From assembly GCA_900315045.1 (NCBI GenBank), contig OMXR01000021.1:1-34021 (forward strand): a DNA stretch of 34,021 nucleotides. The letters are read 5' to 3'. The DNA is from an uncultured Sutterella sp. (lineage in GTDB: Bacteria > Pseudomonadota > Gammaproteobacteria > Burkholderiales > Burkholderiaceae_F). Below the pieces are notes generated by a model, which saw only the letters and a list, made by a program, of their open reading frames with translations, searched no databases and was not told where the DNA came from. The position numbers and the translations under genes are program-made. Numbering within the stretch: the stretch's first letter is position 1; every line of letters begins with the position of its first letter. Of the stretch, positions 26,704 to 34,021 are shown one piece after another.

Positions 26704-27734
26704 CCGGAGCTGACCGCAAGGATCCCGATGTCATTGTCAGGGTGCGCAACGTTTCCAAGGAATTCGATGTTTCTCCTCCCTGGCTTGAACGCGTGCTCAA
26801 GGGGACAGGACGAAGAATTCTGAAGGCTGTGAACGGAGTGTCCTTTGACCTGAGCCGGGCCGAAACGCTTGCCCTGGTGGGGGAGTCCGGCTGCGGCAAA
26901 TCGACGCTAGCCCGGGTGCTGTCGGGGCTTTATCGTCCGACGGGTGGCACAATCGAGTTTTTCGGCAGGGACATTGCCTCCATGACTGCGTCCGAGAAGG
27001 CCGGACTGCGGCGCCGGGTCAATATGATCTTTCAGGATCCGTATGCCTCGCTCAATCCCCGCTGGAGGGTCTTTGACATCGTGGCCGAACCTCTGCGCGT
27101 GCAGCAGGGCGCGATGACGTCCGTCCAGATCGCCGAACGGGTGCGTGAGGTTGTAAGCCTTGTGCGGCTGCCCGAGGAGGCGCTTGAAAAGTATCCGCAC
27201 CAGTTCTCCGGAGGGCAACGCCAGAGAATATCCATCGCAAGGGCGCTCACGAGCCGTCCCGAATTCCTGATTTGCGACGAGCCGACGAGCGCGCTGGATG
27301 TTTCCGTGCAGGCCCAGGTTCTCAACCTCATGAAGGAGGTGCAGCAACAGACGGGGGTGTCGTACCTGTTCATCTCGCACAACCTTGCGGTGGTGCACCA
27401 CATGAGCGACAGGGTGGGGGTCATGTACCTGGGGCGACTGGTGGAACTTGCAGATAAAAACGAGCTCTTTACCAATCCCCTTCATCCGTACACGCAGATG
27501 CTTTTGGCAGCGATTCCCCATTTGAAGCGAGGAATTGGGAAAGCAAGGACGCGGGTTGCCGGAGAGGTTCCGAGTCCGCTCGATCCCCCGAGTGGATGCG
27601 CATTTCATCCGCGCTGCCCCCATGCCGTGGAGCGCTGCCGCCTAGAAGTGCCCGTACTCGGTCCCTGCCGGCAGACCGGACGCCCGATTCGGTTCGTGGC
27701 CTGCCACAGGTGGGCGGCGGATTATCTGAGCTGA
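26700..27734 (+). CDS. Peptide ABC transporter ATPase, DppF/OppF type
   Basis: This 344-residue ATPase is intact. It has Walker [10 protein letters not shown] (61-69), Q-loop [16 protein letters not shown] with Gln112, signature [16 protein letters not shown], Walker [13 protein letters not shown] with Asp193 and Glu194, and H-loop [13 protein letters not shown]. The C-terminal region with [14 protein letters not shown] is typical of OppF-type subunits. The ATG overlaps the previous stop (ATGA) and also has its own AAAAAGGAGGG site, so it can be translated even though the gene before it is broken. Its 3' end overlaps tsaD by 13 nt. Confidence 0.94.
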   Translation: MTGADRKDPDVIVRVRNVSKEFDVSPPWLERVLKGTGRRILKAVNGVSFDLSRAETLALVGESGCGKSTLARVLSGLYRPTGGTIEFFGRDIASMTASEKAGLRRRVNMIFQDPYASLNPRWRVFDIVAEPLRVQQGAMTSVQIAERVREVVSLVRLPEEALEKYPHQFSGGQRQRISIARALTSRPEFLICDEPTSALDVSVQAQVLNLMKEVQQQTGVSYLFISHNLAVVHHMSDRVGVMYLGRLVELADKNELFTNPLHPYTQMLLAAIPHLKRGIGKARTRVAGEVPSPLDPPSGCAFHPRCPHAVERCRLEVPVLGPCRQTGRPIRFVACHRWAADYLS

Positions 27735-28780
27735 GGTGCGTCCGGGTTGGCGGCCTCGGAGAGTGTCCAGCGGGGCTTTGCGGCAAAACTGAGACGCCCA
27801 AGGAGGCTCTCGAGCTCGCCCTTGCTCATGCGCTCGAGCCTGGCAAGCCCTGCAACGGCAATCATGGCGCCGTTGTCCGTACACAGGTTCATCGGGGGAA
27901 AGTAGGCCCTTGCCCCGCGCTTTGCGCAGGTCTTGATGAGACCGGCGCGAATCTGCTTGTTGGCCGAAACGCCGCCCGCGACAACGAGACGCTTGATGCC
28001 GGTCTGCTTGATGGCCTTTGCCGCCTTTGCCGTGAGCACATCCACGACGGCGTCAACAAAGCCCCGTGCGAGATTGCACCTGAAAACGGGATCGGCGGGA
28101 TCCGCGGCCTTTTTGACTTCAGTAAGAACGGCGGTCTTCAGGCCGGAAAAGCTCATGTCCAGATTCGGGGCATGGAGCATCGGCCTGGGTAGCACGATTG
28201 CGCCGGGCGTTCCTTCGTCGGCAAGGCGAGAGACGGCCGGCCCCCCGGGATAGCACTCGCCGAGCAGCTGCGCGGTTTTGTCAAAGGCTTCTCCCGCGGC
28301 ATCGTCAAGCGTCTCTCCGAGCAGTTCGTACTTGCCGAACGATTCAACGCGCATGAATTGAGTGTGCCCGCCCGAGATGAGCAGGGCGATGAAGGGGAAT
28401 TCGGGTTTTGGGTCTGCCAGACGCGCGGAGAGCAAGTGACCTTCAAGATGATGAACCCCAATCACGGGAATGCCGAGCGCGTAGCCGATCGCGTGCGCCA
28501 CGGACGAGCCGACGAGCAATGCCCCGGCCAGCCCCGGGCCTTCCGTCACGGCGATGGCGTCAAGATCGCCGCGGGCGAGGCCGGCCTCATGCATGACCTG
28601 GTCGGTGAGTGCGATGGCGCGCCGGATATGGTCGCGGCTTGCGAGTTCAGGCACGACGCCGCCGTAGGCGCGGTGCATGTCGATCTGAGTGTGGATTGCG
28701 TGCGCAAGCAGTCCCTTTTCGCTGTCGATGAGGGCGACGCCCGTTTCGTCGCAGGAGCTTTCGATTCCGAGAACTTTCAT
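27722..28780 (-). CDS. tsaD: tRNA N6-threonylcarbamoyladenosine transferase TsaD
   Basis: TsaD, with TsaB and TsaE, transfers the threonylcarbamoyl group to A37 of ANN-decoding tRNAs. The 352-residue protein begins [17 protein letters not shown] and has [11 protein letters not shown] with metal ligands His111 and His115, [34 protein letters not shown] and [13 protein letters not shown]. It fits the bacterial family length, with a short C-terminal extension. No Shine-Dalgarno element is clear before the ATG. It is divergent from rpsF and convergent with the OppF-type gene, overlapping it by 13 nt with no terminator between them. Confidence 0.97.
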   Translation of the reverse strand: MKVLGIESSCDETGVALIDSEKGLLAHAIHTQIDMHRAYGGVVPELASRDHIRRAIALTDQVMHEAGLARGDLDAIAVTEGPGLAGALLVGSSVAHAIGYALGIPVIGVHHLEGHLLSARLADPKPEFPFIALLISGGHTQFMRVESFGKYELLGETLDDAAGEAFDKTAQLLGECYPGGPAVSRLADEGTPGAIVLPRPMLHAPNLDMSFSGLKTAVLTEVKKAADPADPVFRCNLARGFVDAVVDVLTAKAAKAIKQTGIKRLVVAGGVSANKQIRAGLIKTCAKRGARAYFPPMNLCTDNGAMIAVAGLARLERMSKGELESLLGRLSFAAKPRWTLSEAANPDAPQLR

Positions 28781-28874
28781 GGAAAAAAGGAGATGGTGAA
28801 AATAGTGTTTGCGAATTTTGCCATCTTCGATGGGGTTTGTCGGCTTGGGACAACTGGCGCAAGGGAAGGTGGGA

Positions 28875-28940
28875 GCTATTTTTCTTTTGATTTTTTTGGA
28901 AAAACGCTTGCTTTTTCGATTTCGACGACATAGAATGCCG
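28875..28940 (+). promoter_or_regulatory. rpsF operon promoter with AT-rich upstream element
   Basis: TTGCTT (28908-28913) and TAGAAT (28931-28936) are separated by 17 bp and followed by GCCG. An A/T-rich stretch at 28875-28904 lies directly upstream, as expected for an UP element. The block T7-GG-AAAAA-CGC-TTG and the 12-mer CATAGAATGCCG (28929-28940) match the rpmF promoter closely. Transcription would begin near 28943. Confidence 0.78.
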
Positions 28941-28955
28941 CGTTTTCACATCCTT

Positions 28956-28983
28956 GCCACACCGAAATCGACGCTCGGGTGGC
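28956..28983 (+). promoter_or_regulatory. rpsF leader hairpin, candidate S6:S18 autoregulation site
   Basis: GCCAC (28956-28960) pairs with GTGGC (28979-28983). Inside it CCG (28962-28964) faces CGG (28976-28978), with one bulged A. It lies between the predicted start of transcription and the rpsF ribosome site. Leaders of rpsF operons in many bacteria carry an element with an exposed CCG that binds the S6:S18 complex. I infer a possible relation from position and the CCG only; the exact fold was not computed. Confidence 0.4.
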
Positions 28984-29005
28984 TTATTTCCGTAAGGAGG
29001 AATCA

Positions 29006-29395
29006 ATGCGTCACTATGAACTGTGCGTCATCGTGCACCCGGATCAGTCCGAGCAGGTGCCCGCGATGATCGAACGTTACACGAATCTCGTTCTCGAACA
29101 GGGCGGCAAGATCCACCGTGTCGAGGACTGGGGCCGTCGTCAACTCGCCTACCCGATCCAGAAGCTTGTGAAGGCTCACTATGTGCTGCTCAACATTGAG
29201 TGCACGAGCGAGACGCTTGCCGAGATCGAGAACGGCTTCCGTTTCAACGATGCCATCCTGCGTCACCTGACCGTCAAGATGAAGAAGGCCGAGACGGCTC
29301 CTTCTGTCATGATGAAGGCTGTCGAGAAGGAAGAGGCCCGCAAGGTCGCTGTTGAGGCTGCCGCTCCGAGCGAAGCCGAGGCTGCCGCCGAGTAA
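29006..29395 (+). CDS. rpsF: 30S ribosomal protein S6
   Basis: S6 binds S18 in the platform of the 30S subunit. The 129-residue protein begins [20 protein letters not shown] and has [20 protein letters not shown] and [15 protein letters not shown]. An Ala/Glu-rich tail follows ([21 protein letters not shown]). The ATG at 29006 sits behind a near-perfect TAAGGAGGAATCA ribosome site. An in-frame GTG at 28979 would place the start inside the leader hairpin and is rejected. First gene of rpsF-priB-rpsR-rplI. Confidence 0.97.
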   Translation: MRHYELCVIVHPDQSEQVPAMIERYTNLVLEQGGKIHRVEDWGRRQLAYPIQKLVKAHYVLLNIECTSETLAEIENGFRFNDAILRHLTVKMKKAETAPSVMMKAVEKEEARKVAVEAAAPSEAEAAAE

Positions 29396-29426
29396 GCCAG
29401 CAGTCAGTTGAATCGTTCAGTCAACG

Positions 29427-29726
29427 GTGAGTGAGGAAATCAACGCGGTACAGATTGCCGCAACCCTTGTAGACAAGAAGGAACTCAGGTACACGCCGGC
29501 CGGAATCCCGGTCTTTGAAGGAACATTCCACTATTCGGGGGATGTTTATGAAGCGGGCGGCATGCGGCATCTGGAGTTCGATTTCACAGCGGTCAGCTTT
29601 GCCGATACGGCAATCCGGCTCGCCAGGGAACCTCTGTCAGGCAAGCTTCAGATGAAGGGTTTTCTCAGTCCGAGGACCATGAGGTCGGTGAAACTGACGA
29701 TTCACGTAACGGAATACACTAATTAA
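29427..29726 (+). CDS. priB: Primosomal replication protein N (PriB)
   Basis: PriB is a dimeric single-stranded-DNA-binding OB-fold protein that acts with PriA in restarting stalled forks. The 99-residue product has the OB pattern (VQIAATLVDKKELRYTPAGI, then LEFDFTAVSFADTAIRLA, then GKLQMKGFLSPRTMRS) typical of betaproteobacterial forms, with few exact matches to E. coli PriB. The best start is GTG at 29427, without a strong ribosome site, so coupling to rpsF is likely. Position between rpsF and rpsR supports the name strongly. Confidence 0.93.
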   Translation: MSEEINAVQIAATLVDKKELRYTPAGIPVFEGTFHYSGDVYEAGGMRHLEFDFTAVSFADTAIRLAREPLSGKLQMKGFLSPRTMRSVKLTIHVTEYTN

Positions 29727-29740
29727 TTAGGAGTTGAAAA

Positions 29741-30022
29741 ATGGCTTTTGGTGCAAAAGGTAAGGGCAAGCCCCGCCGTGCCAACCAACAGAATGCGCTC
29801 TTCAAGCGCAAGAAGTTCTGCCGCTTCACGGTGGAACACGTCGAACAGATCGACTACAAGGATATCGACACTCTGCGCGATTTCATCCAGGACAATGGCA
29901 AGATCATGCCGGCTCGTCTCACCGGGACGAAGGCTCACTACCAGCGTCAGCTTGACACCGCGATCAAGCGTGCCCGCTTCCTCGCTCTTTTGCCGTACAC
30001 CGATAACCAGGGGACTCGTTAA
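29741..30022 (+). CDS. rpsR: 30S ribosomal protein S18
   Basis: S18 pairs with S6 in the 30S platform. The 93-residue basic protein has [21 protein letters not shown], the core [15 protein letters not shown] and [12 protein letters not shown]. The N-terminal stretch [20 protein letters not shown] is somewhat longer than in E. coli S18 (75 residues), a common feature in this group. The ATG follows TTAGGAGTTGAAA. rplI begins 2 bp after the stop. Confidence 0.97.
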   Translation: MAFGAKGKGKPRRANQQNALFKRKKFCRFTVEHVEQIDYKDIDTLRDFIQDNGKIMPARLTGTKAHYQRQLDTAIKRARFLALLPYTDNQGTR

Positions 30023-30024
30023 TC

Positions 30025-30477
30025 ATGCAAGTCATTCTTCTTGAAAAGATCAATCACCTCGGTGAACTTGGTGCTGTCGTCAAGGTTAAGGACGGCTATG
30101 CTCGCAACTTCCTGATCCCCCAGGGTCATGCCAAGCGCGCCACGAAGGCCGCTCTCGAAGAGTTCGAGCAGCGCCGTGCCGAGCTCGAGAAGGCTCAGGC
30201 AGAGCGCATCGCTGCCGCCCAGGCGACCGCTGAGAAGCTCAACGGCCAGTCCGTTGAAATCACCAGCAAGGCTGGCGTTGACGGTCGTCTGTTCGGTTCC
30301 GTCACCAACGCTGACATCGCTGAAGCTGTTGACAAGCTCGGCTTCCAGATCAAGAAGAGCCAGGTTCGTACCCCGCTCGGCGCGATCAAGTCTGTCGGCG
30401 AGTACCCGGTTGTGATCGCTCTGATGACCGACATCACCGCTGAAGTTCTCGTCAAGGTGGTTGCTGAGGCTGCCTAA
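30025..30477 (+). CDS. rplI: 50S ribosomal protein L9
   Basis: L9 is an elongated two-domain protein of the 50S subunit. The 150-residue product has the N-terminal domain [20 protein letters not shown] with [17 protein letters not shown], the long central helix (residues about 43-75), and a C-terminal domain with [21 protein letters not shown]. It is the last gene of the rpsF operon and is followed by a strong terminator. Confidence 0.98.
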   Translation: MQVILLEKINHLGELGAVVKVKDGYARNFLIPQGHAKRATKAALEEFEQRRAELEKAQAERIAAAQATAEKLNGQSVEITSKAGVDGRLFGSVTNADIAEAVDKLGFQIKKSQVRTPLGAIKSVGEYPVVIALMTDITAEVLVKVVAEAA

Positions 30478-30507
30478 TCGGCTGATTCAGCTGCACGCAA
30501 AGACACG

Positions 30508-30536
30508 AAAAGGCCAGCCTTCGGGTTGGCCTTTTT
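30508..30536 (+). terminator. Intrinsic terminator after rplI
   Basis: AAGGCCAGCC (30510-30519) pairs with GGTTGGCCTT (30524-30533) with one G-U pair around a TTCG tetraloop. The stem extends outward by A-T pairs and TTTTT follows. This ends the rpsF operon. Confidence 0.92.
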
Positions 30537-30582
30537 GTTGGCTGCAAGCGGCGTGCGCTCTTCCGTCCAAGGGGGAGCGGCA

Positions 30583-30644
30583 TGGTAAAATTCACCCCCT
30601 TTTTTCAAGCCCCGCGCCCCGGCTCATCAAGCCCGGTCCGGGCT
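30583..30644 (+). promoter_or_regulatory. Possible extended -10 promoter and leader palindrome before dnaB
   Basis: TGGTAAAAT (30583-30591) has the TGN extension of an extended -10 promoter; no -35 is evident. In the predicted leader AGCCCGG (30630-30636) and CCGGGCT (30638-30644) form a palindrome with one central base. The remainder of the gap (30537-30708) shows no gene. Confidence 0.45.
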
Positions 30645-30708
30645 GGCCGGCAAGGGACGCCTTGCCCCACATGTCCTCTTTTTTCTGTCCTTTACCGAGA
30701 GCATTCCC

Positions 30709-32307
30709 ATGACGGATCAAACTGAGTCTGCTGCTGACGAACTTGATGCAATTGCGGTTGCCGAACCCAATTTCGATGATCTTGATGCCGGTTCTTCGCC
30801 GGCGGAAATCCCCGAAATGGCTGGGAGCGCTGCAGCAGGGGGCAGCTTTGAGCCCGGTCAGGCGCAGGAGCCTGAGCCGGAGCCCGAAGAACCGCGCAGC
30901 GAGCCCCGGAGCTCCAGGATTTCAGACCCAGTGGTGGACGGGATCCGCCGCCCGCCCCAGTCGATTGAAAGCGAGCAGTGCGTGCTTGGCGGCATTTTGC
31001 TTGACAACCACGCATTTTCTGTGGTGACGGACATCATTGGCGCGGATGACTTTTACCGGCCGGATCATCGGATCATCTTCGAGCAGATGGCCGAGCTCAC
31101 GAAAAACGCCAAGCCGATTGACGTTGTGACGGTTTTCGAGGAGCTTCGGGCGCGCAAGCAGGATGTCGAAGTGGGCGGACTGCAGTATCTGGTCAGCCTG
31201 TCCAACGCAACGCCCTCGGCAGCCAACATCCGCAGATATGCCGAGATCGTCCGCGACCGCTCGATCCTGCGCCAGCTGGTGAGCGTGGGCGAAAAGATCG
31301 CAACAAGTGCCCTGGCGCCGCAGACCGGCGAGGTGAGCGATCTGCTCGATCAGGCTCAGAGCCTTGTCTACGAGATCAACGAGAAGTCCAGCAAGGGCAA
31401 GAGCGGCTTCCGGCAGATCGGCAAGGTTGCCGAAGGGGTCACCCAGGAAATCAACGACCTCTACCAGAATCAGGAGTCGGGGGATGTGACCGGCATTCCC
31501 ACGGGCTTTGTCAAGCTTGACCGGATGACGGCCGGCCTGCAAAAGGGCGACCTCATCATCGTGGCGGGCCGCCCATCCATGGGCAAGACAGCCTTTGCAA
31601 TGAACATTGCCGAAAACGCCGGGTTGCGCGACGGCATGCCGGTGGCGGTCTTTTCGATGGAAATGAGCGCGGAGGCGCTGACCAAGCGTCTGATCAGCTC
31701 CCGCGGCCGCATTGATGCGCAGAAGCTGCGACGCGGCCGGCTTGACGATGAGGACTGGGGGCGTTTCTCCCAGGTCGTCAAGGACATGGACCGGGCGAGC
31801 TTTTACATCGACGACACTCCCGGACTCACCGTGAACGAAGTGCGCTCCAGGGCGAGGCGCCTTGCGCTTCAGACCGGAGGCCTCGCGCTCATCGTGCTCG
31901 ACTATCTGCAGCTCATGAGCGGCAGCGGACACGGCAGCAGCTCCGAGAACCGCGCCACGGTGATTTCTGAAATCTCCCGCGGGCTCAAGAGCCTGGCCAA
32001 GGAAATGAATGTTCCGCTGATTGCGCTCTCGCAGCTGAACCGAGGCGTGGACGCCCGCACCGACAAGCGCCCCCTGATGAGCGACCTGCGCGAGTCGGGC
32101 GCAATCGAGCAGGACGCCGACGTGATTCTGTTCATCTATCGCGACGAGGTCTACAACAAGGACTCTCCGGACAACAAGAACCGCGCCGAGGTGATCATCG
32201 GCAAGCAGAGAAACGGTCCCACGGGCATTGTCAACCTGAGGTTTGACGGTCAGTTCACCCGGTTTGACAACCTTGCCGAGGAATACGACATACCCGCTGG
32301 ACAGTAA
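30709..32307 (+). CDS. dnaB: Replicative DNA helicase DnaB
   Basis: DnaB is the ring helicase that unwinds DNA at the fork. The 532-residue protein has the N-terminal primase-interacting domain from PPQSIESEQCVLGGILLDNH (residue 82 on), a linker, and a RecA-like domain with Walker A GRPSMGKTAF (287-296). Walker B-type LALIVLDYLQLMSG and SQLNRGVDAR follow. Before the conserved part there is an extra acidic, Pro/Glu-rich N-terminus of about 80 residues, against about 28 in E. coli. No ATG closer to the conserved part is obvious. It starts a separate unit after the rplI terminator. A long open frame on the opposite strand is a shadow. Confidence 0.96.
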   Translation: MTDQTESAADELDAIAVAEPNFDDLDAGSSPAEIPEMAGSAAAGGSFEPGQAQEPEPEPEEPRSEPRSSRISDPVVDGIRRPPQSIESEQCVLGGILLDNHAFSVVTDIIGADDFYRPDHRIIFEQMAELTKNAKPIDVVTVFEELRARKQDVEVGGLQYLVSLSNATPSAANIRRYAEIVRDRSILRQLVSVGEKIATSALAPQTGEVSDLLDQAQSLVYEINEKSSKGKSGFRQIGKVAEGVTQEINDLYQNQESGDVTGIPTGFVKLDRMTAGLQKGDLIIVAGRPSMGKTAFAMNIAENAGLRDGMPVAVFSMEMSAEALTKRLISSRGRIDAQKLRRGRLDDEDWGRFSQVVKDMDRASFYIDDTPGLTVNEVRSRARRLALQTGGLALIVLDYLQLMSGSGHGSSSENRATVISEISRGLKSLAKEMNVPLIALSQLNRGVDARTDKRPLMSDLRESGAIEQDADVILFIYRDEVYNKDSPDNKNRAEVIIGKQRNGPTGIVNLRFDGQFTRFDNLAEEYDIPAGQ

Positions 32308-32325
32308 TGCCACAAGGAAGAAAAC

Positions 32326-32843
32326 ATGGAAGAGATTTCAAATAGCATCATGAGCCTTGACTGGTGGGCGCTGTTTCTTTGGCTGAGCGGCCTTAGCCTG
32401 ATCGTCATCGGCCTCATCGGAACCGTGGTGCCGGCTCTGCCCGGCATTCCGTGCATTTTCATCGGCATTGCGCTGATTGCGTGGGCGGGAAATTTTGAGC
32501 GGCTCGGCTGGATGGGATTGACGCTGTGCGCCGTTCTGTCCGTTGTCGGCTTGGCCGTTGACTGGATTGCTCAGGCAATGGGCGCCAAGAAGGCCGGTGC
32601 AACCAAATACGGCATGGCCGGAGCCCTTGTTGGCACGTTCATCGGCCTCATGATGGGAATCTGGGGCATTCTTTTCATGCCGCTGGTGGGCGCCTTTGTC
32701 GGCGAATTCATCGCTCAGCGCAATCTGAGAGTTGCGGGCGGCGTGGGGCTGCAACCTGGCTCGGGATGCTGGTGGGGGCAGCGATCAAGATCGCCATCGC
32801 TTTTACGCTGGTCGGCATTCTTTGCGTGGGGCTGTTTCTGTAG
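32326..32843 (+). pseudogene. DUF456-type membrane protein, frameshifted in a G run
   Basis: The frame from ATG 32326 (ribosome site AAGGAAG) encodes hydrophobic segments of the DUF456 type: ALFLWLSGLSLIVIGLIGTV, PGIPCIFIGIALIAWAG, LTLCAVLSVVGLAVDWIAQA, and the glycine-rich KYGMAGALVGTFIGLMMG. After residue 141 (AGGVG) the sequence turns into polar, Arg-rich residues running on to 32931. Shifting frame at the GGGG of 32745-32748 restores AATWLGMLVGAAIKIAIAF and a hydrophobic end with TAG at 32841-32843, for a total of 172 residues, the expected size. The simplest reading is loss of one G. It may be a true pseudogene, a phase variant or a sequencing error. The function of DUF456 is unknown. 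Confidence 0.75.
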
Positions 32844-32861
32844 AGCGGGTCTTCCCGCTCT
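32842..32861. terminator. Hairpin between the DUF456-type gene and phoH
   Basis: AGAGCGGG (32842-32849) and CCCGCTCT (32854-32861) form a perfect 8-bp stem with a 4-nt loop at the convergence of two genes. No T tract follows on either strand, so it may be a weak or Rho-assisted terminator. Confidence 0.45.
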
Positions 32862-32872
32862 GCAAGAGGACC

Positions 32873-34021
32873 TCAGAGCACGTCGGTGGCGTGGTCGGCA
32901 AGCCGGCTGCGCTCGCCGCGCTGCAGCGTGATGTGGCCGGAGTGCTCCCAGCCCTTGAACCGGTCTACGACATAGGTCAGCCCGGAAGAGCCTTCCGTCA
33001 GGTAGGGCGTGTCGATCTGAGCGATGTTGCCAAGGCAGACGATCTTCGTGCCGGGGCCCGCGCGCGTGATGAGCGTCTTCATCTGCTTGGGCGAGAGGTT
33101 CTGCGCTTCGTCGATGATGACGAACTTGTTCAGGAACGTGCGGCCGCGCATGAAGCTCATGGATTTCACGCGAATGCGGCTGTGAATGAGGTCTGCGGCG
33201 GCGCTTCTTGCCCATTCGCCTGAGGCGCGGTCCGCTTTGTTGAGCACCTCAAGATTGTCTTCGAGCGCCCCCATCCAGGGTTCCATCTTCTCCTCTTCCG
33301 TGCCGGGGAGGTATCCGATATCCTCTCCGACGCTGACCGTGGCTCTGGTGAAGATGATTTCGCTGAAGGCGCGCTCGTCAAGCGTCTGCGCCAGCGCGGC
33401 GGCAAGCGTGAGCAGCGTCTTGCCGGTTCCCGCCTGCCCGAGCAGCGTGACAAAGTCGATCTGCTTGTCAAGGAGCAGATTCAGGCACAGGGACTGTTCC
33501 AGGTTCCGCGCATGAATGCCCCAGACAGAGTTCTTGGGCTGCATGTAGTCGCGCACCGTTGCCAGGGTGGCGACGGAACCGTCGACCGCCTTGACCTGGG
33601 CGACGAATGCATTGTTTTCCGTGGCAACGAACTCGTTGACGCACAGATCGTGGACAAAAGGCGCCTGAATGCGGTACCAGGTTTTTCCGTCAGCCTGCCA
33701 GGATTCAAGATTCCTGCCCGTTTCCTCCCAGAAATTGTCCGGCAGGCGCACGCAGCCCGTGTACAGCATGTCGCTGTCATCGAGCGTCTTGTCGCTCAGG
33801 TAGTCTTCGGCGCTCAGCCCGAGAGCCGTCGCCTTGATGCGCATGTTGATGTCCTTGCTCACAAGCACGACGCTCTTGTCGGTGAGCGTCTCATGCAGAG
33901 CCTTTACCGTGGCAAGAATCATGTTGTCGGCCTTGCCCAGCGGCAGCGTGGAGGGCAGCTCGGCAGTGAGCGGCGTTGTCTGCATGAAGAGCTTGCCAAG
34001 CGCTTCGGTATTGCCGATCGC
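32873..34021 (-). CDS. PhoH family ATPase (YlaK-like, PIN-PhoH), N-terminus cut by the window
   Basis: The frame is open to the window end, so the start is outside; an internal ATG at 33985 should not be taken as the start. The visible 382 residues hold the end of a PIN-like domain (VVLVSKDINMRIKATALGL near the N-terminal side) and then the PhoH ATPase. The latter has Walker A LGQAGTGKTLLTLAAAL, Walker B FVIIDEAQNLSPKQMKTLI, GPGTKIVCLGNIAQIDTPYL and a final LQRGERSRLADHATDVL. Such PIN-PhoH proteins are thought to act as RNA-linked NTPases and nucleases, but the in-cell role is not firmly known. It is convergent with the DUF456-type gene. Confidence 0.92.
   Translation of the reverse strand, partial: AIGNTEALGKLFMQTTPLTAELPSTLPLGKADNMILATVKALHETLTDKSVVLVSKDINMRIKATALGLSAEDYLSDKTLDDSDMLYTGCVRLPDNFWEETGRNLESWQADGKTWYRIQAPFVHDLCVNEFVATENNAFVAQVKAVDGSVATLATVRDYMQPKNSVWGIHARNLEQSLCLNLLLDKQIDFVTLLGQAGTGKTLLTLAAALAQTLDERAFSEIIFTRATVSVGEDIGYLPGTEEEKMEPWMGALEDNLEVLNKADRASGEWARSAAADLIHSRIRVKSMSFMRGRTFLNKFVIIDEAQNLSPKQMKTLITRAGPGTKIVCLGNIAQIDTPYLTEGSSGLTYVVDRFKGWEHSGHITLQRGERSRLADHATDVL

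Noticed and set aside
30922..32313. 463-codon open frame opposite dnaB
   Set aside because: Antisense shadow of a conserved helicase gene with strong codon bias.
32732..33223. Plus-strand open frame across the DUF456-type 3' end and phoH
   Set aside because: It is antisense to phoH and has no family features; it arises from phoH codon bias.

Overview
The window is a dense, GC-rich chromosomal segment with short intergenic gaps and no rRNA, tRNA, CRISPR array, insertion sequence or phage gene that I could recognise. No gap without a gene exceeds about 300 bases; the longest are about 245 bp (14766-15010), 230 bp (30478-30708), 225 bp (28781-29005) and 205 bp (20758-20962). The gene order (rimP-nusA-infB-rbfA-truB, a fab cluster after rpmF, rpsF-priB-rpsR-rplI-dnaB) and the protein sequences suggest a betaproteobacterium, most likely order Burkholderiales and possibly Sutterellaceae. 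That placement is inference from gene order and protein style, not from a search.

Layout. Bases 1-8422: translation/transcription operon with the end of rimP, then nusA, infB, rbfA, truB, typA and a YchJ-like gene, with a terminator-like hairpin between infB and rbfA. Bases 8455-13458: dusA, then on the minus strand a mercaptopyruvate-type sulfurtransferase and folB, then an AlkA-like glycosylase, proC and dinB. Bases 13419-14765: a minus-strand AAA15-type ATPase, with no partner gene, whose catalytic motifs deviate from the family. Bases 14864-19896: rpmF with a structured leader, then fabH-fabD-fabG-acpP-fabF without plsX, closed by a very long terminator stem. Bases 19909-20757: two minus-strand envelope genes of unknown function. 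Bases 20963-27734: a tightly packed peptide-type ABC transporter cassette with an M20 amidohydrolase between the two permeases. Its first ATPase gene has lost the Walker B region through an inferred 47-nt deletion and frameshift. Bases 27722-28780: tsaD on the minus strand. Bases 28880-30536: the rpsF-priB-rpsR-rplI operon. Bases 30583-34021: dnaB, a DUF456-type membrane gene broken by a 1-nt deletion in a G run, and a partial PhoH-family ATPase.

How the genes work together. Most are growth genes: ribosome maturation and initiation (RimP, IF2, RbfA, TypA), transcription (NusA), tRNA modification (TruB, DusA, TsaD), fatty-acid elongation and replication (DnaB, PriB). The rpmF and rpsF promoters share an unusually similar layout, which hints at common growth-linked control. 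The accessory content is the AAA15 gene, the transporter/amidohydrolase cassette and the small envelope pair.

The observations I consider most worth following are the rpmF leader with two stacked terminator-like hairpins, the matching rpmF/rpsF promoters, the divergent AAA15 ATPase, and the broken transporter ATPase. I did not find a clearly new multi-gene system.
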